The notes beneath the pieces were generated by a model that saw only the letters and a list, made by a program, of their open reading frames with translations, did no database searches and was not told where the DNA came from. A stretch of DNA of 64,000 nt from assembly GCA_963383645.1 (NCBI GenBank), contig OY726578.1:19256092-19320091 (forward strand), read 5' to 3'. Positions 44,621 to 64,000 of the stretch are shown piece after piece. Source of the stretch: Muscardinus avellanarius (Eukaryota; Chordata; Mammalia; Rodentia; Gliridae). Position numbers and translations under genes: made by a program. Each line of letters begins with the position of its first letter. The stretch's first letter is position 1.

Positions 44621-45227
44621 TTACGTCCTATGCCCTGATGTCCCACAAAATTAAACCATTCTTGGGGCTATTTCTAATTTTCATGGAAATATTCTCAATT
44701 AAAATGATCCAGAAATGAAAAAACAATGGGGTGGCAAAAGGCAGAGAATGTAATGCAAACAAAAGGTATAGACGCCTCTGCCCCCTCCTCTGAAAATGTG
44801 CATAGACGTGAAATTGTGTCATCTCAGCGGTTCACAAATTCCCGGGATCAATCGCTGAAAGGCCTTCGGATTCCAGGTAAACTATCCTTCTGTTTTAGGG
44901 ACAGGGAAGAGGCTAGATTGAACTAGGTATTTAAGGAGGTTTTCCAAGGTCTTTGACCAGAGTTGTTACATCAACTAGTCTACACAGTGTTTCACACACT
45001 GCTTGTGCTCAGGAACTTTCGTTTGCCTCAGTAAAATCTACTGTGCTTACTATACGGGGCTCTCTCCTCCAAAACTAACATACGAGGGCAATGTTAAAAT
45101 TAATGGCAATAAGGAGCAGATGGGATTAATCAAATTCAATTGGATCTCTCGTGCAAAGTTACCTATGTTGAGGATTAAGTCAGGCAAGGAGCTAGAGGTA
45201 TTAGGCTTAAAAATGGGGAGGTCTGGG
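44621..45227. other. No gene seen
   Basis: Unique AT-rich sequence upstream of the promoter region. Confidence 0.5.
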
Positions 45228-45435
45228 CTGGGCGTGGTGGCGCACGCCTGTAATCCCAGGACTTCGGAGGCTGAAGACAGGAGGCTCGCAGGTTAGAGGA
45301 CAGCCTCAGCTATTTAGTGAAGACTCTCTTCAACTTGGTGAGATTTTTATCAATATTAAAAAAAAAAAAGGCCTGGGGGTGTAGCTCCGAGGCAGAACGC
45401 CCATGGGTCCAGAACACCCTCCATACCGCACAGAG
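45228..45435 (+). mobile_element. B1-dID SINE, decayed 3' end
   Basis: Lies just upstream of the CpG island; the dID half is diverged. Confidence 0.82.
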
Positions 45436-45639
45436 TAAATAAAACAAGGCTCTCGGCTTCTGGAACATCCTCCCGTGGGACCCGCCAGAAGCCTCCGACG
45501 TGGACTTTGGAAGTGAGGCGTCGGTCAGCGCGGCGGGCCTCTCTGGGTACAGTCAGCACTGACGGTGGCCAGACGCCTTCCAGGGAACCGACTGGAAAGA
45601 CTCACCGGAAAGCGTGGGCGGCCCAGACGCCCCGAGGGG

Positions 45640-45925
45640 CCGCGGCGAGGGCGGAGCCGGGCGTGCGCAGGCGCAGTGGAGGCCGGGAGCGCGCCCGCGC
45701 GCCGCGCAGGCGCAGTGGAGGCCGCGTGGGCCCGGGGCGGGGCGGGGCCGGGGGCGGGGCCGGCGCGCCCGGGGGCGTGACGTCACGGCTCGCGGCGGAA
45801 GGGGGCGCGTGCGCAGGCGCGCGAGCGGCTCGCGGGGCCGGGGGGTGGGGCCGCGCTTGCGCCGTGGGAGGCGGTGGCGGTGGCGGCGGCGGCGGCGGCG
45901 GCAGCTGTGAGGGGGTTCCGGGAAG
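45640..45925 (+). promoter_or_regulatory. PITPNB: PITPNB CpG-island promoter and 5'UTR
   Basis: TATA-less and very GC-rich. Seen directly: three NRF1-like sites TGCGCAGGCGCA (45664-45675, 45703-45714 and a close match at 45810-45821), a perfect CRE palindrome TGACGTCA (45778-45785) and several GGGGCGGGG Sp1-type boxes (about 45734-45760). A GGC-repeat (45869-45903) probably lies in the 5'UTR. The arrangement fits a housekeeping promoter responsive to NRF1 and CREB/ATF; the start site itself is inferred. Confidence 0.8.
45869..45903 (+). repeat. GGC/GGT trinucleotide repeat in PITPNB 5'UTR
   Basis: A run of GGCGGTGGCGGT followed by pure GGC units, about 20 nt upstream of the start codon; potentially length-polymorphic. 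Confidence 0.8.
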
Positions 45926-62960
<17,035 letters not shown>

Positions 62961-63524
62961 GTAAGTTTCAACTCTGCACTTGGAGTGCAAAAGCCCTGGA
63001 AGTGGGAATGCCTATAGGTAGTCTACTTTGAATCAGCCACGGGAGGGCAGCCACGTGAGCCTGGCACCAGGCCTGTCGGGCTCAGGTGAGGCCAGCGGGC
63101 GGCCAGAAACAAGCAGGCTCTCCCAACCCGCCCGCCCTTGCAGCTTGAAGGGGCTGCCTGAGGCTTTTGTTTTTATCTATCAGCAACTCTCTATCTGGAA
63201 CAGGGAGAGCGTGGATCAACAAAATTCACAGATAATCCCTGCACAATTTAGCCATTAGTTTTAGATTGCTTTCATCCCCGTGTATTTGGCAGAGCTGCCC
63301 TACATAGCAGAATCGGTGCTGTAGTTTGCACCTCCACTCTGCTCTGATGGGTTATTTGATATCGGAGAAATGACCAGGAGGCAGGAAGATGGTACTTTGA
63401 GTAATTTACAAAAATGTTGACAAGCTCCTGACTTAACAGTTCTAAATTGATGCCCTCCCTAAAGTACACTTCAAAAATGTCAAAGAAAAGTAATCACTAA
63501 GGCTGATTGGGGATCGTGGAAGGC

Positions 63525-63775
63525 ATCAGGCACACCTACAGGTGTCTTGAGGACTGTGGTCCCTGGACCAGCAGTGGACACGTCTGCAAACTTGGTAGGA
63601 ATGCAGATACTCCTGAACCAGAGTCTCTGGAGGGGGCTCGGGGTCTGCTTCTTGATGCAGATACCCCGGCCTCCCAGAGCTCCTGAACCAGAGTCTCTGG
63701 AGGCGGGGCCGCGGGGTCTGCTTCTTGATGCACACCCAGCTTCAGAGCTTCTTGTCCAGTCTCACGATACGGTAT
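63525..63775 (+). mobile_element. MER5A-like hAT element with internal duplication
   Basis: ACTGTGGTCCCTGGACCAGC, GGAATGCAGATACTCCTG and ACCAGAGTCTCTGGAGG match MER5A. The TCCTGAACCAGAGTCTCTGG block occurs at 63611 and again at 63681, a 70-bp tandem duplication. Confidence 0.6.
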
Positions 63776-63799
63776 TAGAGGAGTATGGATTAACAGTCG

Positions 63800-63990
63800 T
63801 GGCGGGGTGGAGTACACGCTGGTAATCCAGATACTTGGGAGAATCTCAGGCTCACAGTCAGCCTCAGCTATTCATGGAGGCCTTTCACAACTCAGTGAGG
63901 CCCTGTTCAAAATAAAGAAGGAAAAACAGGGCCGAGGGTGGAGCGCAGAGGCAGAATGCCCCTGGGTTCCATCCCCGGTACCAAGAAAAA
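63800..63990 (+). mobile_element. B1-dID SINE
   Basis: Complete but with a deletion in the B1 half. Confidence 0.85.
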
Positions 63991-64000
63991 TAACAACAAT

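Larger units (their letters stand above)
62961..64000 (+). other. PITPNB: PITPNB intron 6 (partial)
   Basis: Begins GTAAGT. Contains unique sequence to about 63520, a MER5A-like element and a SINE; continues past the window. Confidence 0.8.

Overview
This is a stretch of mammalian nuclear DNA. I read it as coming from a squirrel-related rodent (Sciuridae, Aplodontiidae or Gliridae). The reason is about 80 copies of a dimeric SINE: a B1-like left half (7SL-derived, ending in a gagaccctgtttcaaaat-type segment) joined to a shortened ID-like right half (ggctgggggtgtagctcgg-type). That is the B1-dID layout known from those families. The exact species cannot be told from the sequence.

Layout. Positions 1-45,500 contain no protein-coding gene I can support. 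They hold SINEs in both orientations, decayed L1 fragments (notably 20.3-22.1 kb and 23.8-25.2 kb antisense; 27.8-28.6, 30.3-32.0 and 36-42 kb sense), MaLR-type LTR relics, a MER-type hAT relic, microsatellites, and a few repeat-poor blocks (about 13.2-13.8 kb and 32.3-34.2 kb) that could be conserved non-coding sequence. Positions 45,500-46,450 form a strong CpG island with a full CRE palindrome and three NRF1-like sites. It is the promoter of the one recognised gene, PITPNB (class I phosphatidylinositol transfer protein beta), read on the + strand. Six coding exons (45,926-62,960) give the first 124 residues in one continuous frame with canonical GT/AG junctions, including an 8-nt microexon. 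The rest of the gene lies beyond the window.

The most unusual content is at 6.4-12.2 kb and 15.6-18.4 kb. Three related copies (A, B, C) of a composite retroelement share one ground plan: a GC-rich 5' module, YY1-motif-bearing monomers resembling L1 5'UTR monomers, a 50/100-bp GC-rich VNTR (about 21 units in A, about 5 in B, about 14 in C), a roughly 400-bp unique tail with a CCAAT/TTTAAAA pair and a G-rich polypurine tract, then a poly-A tail. No reverse transcriptase or other ORF is present. A+B together, and C alone, are each flanked by a credible L1-type target-site duplication. The architecture parallels hominoid SVA elements but the sequence is not SVA. I think it is the best candidate here for an undescribed system: a non-autonomous, VNTR-carrying, probably L1-mobilised retroposon in a rodent lineage.

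Limits. Repeat boundaries were read by eye and are accurate to roughly +/-10-30 bp. Names of ancient repeats are from memory of consensus patterns, with no database search.
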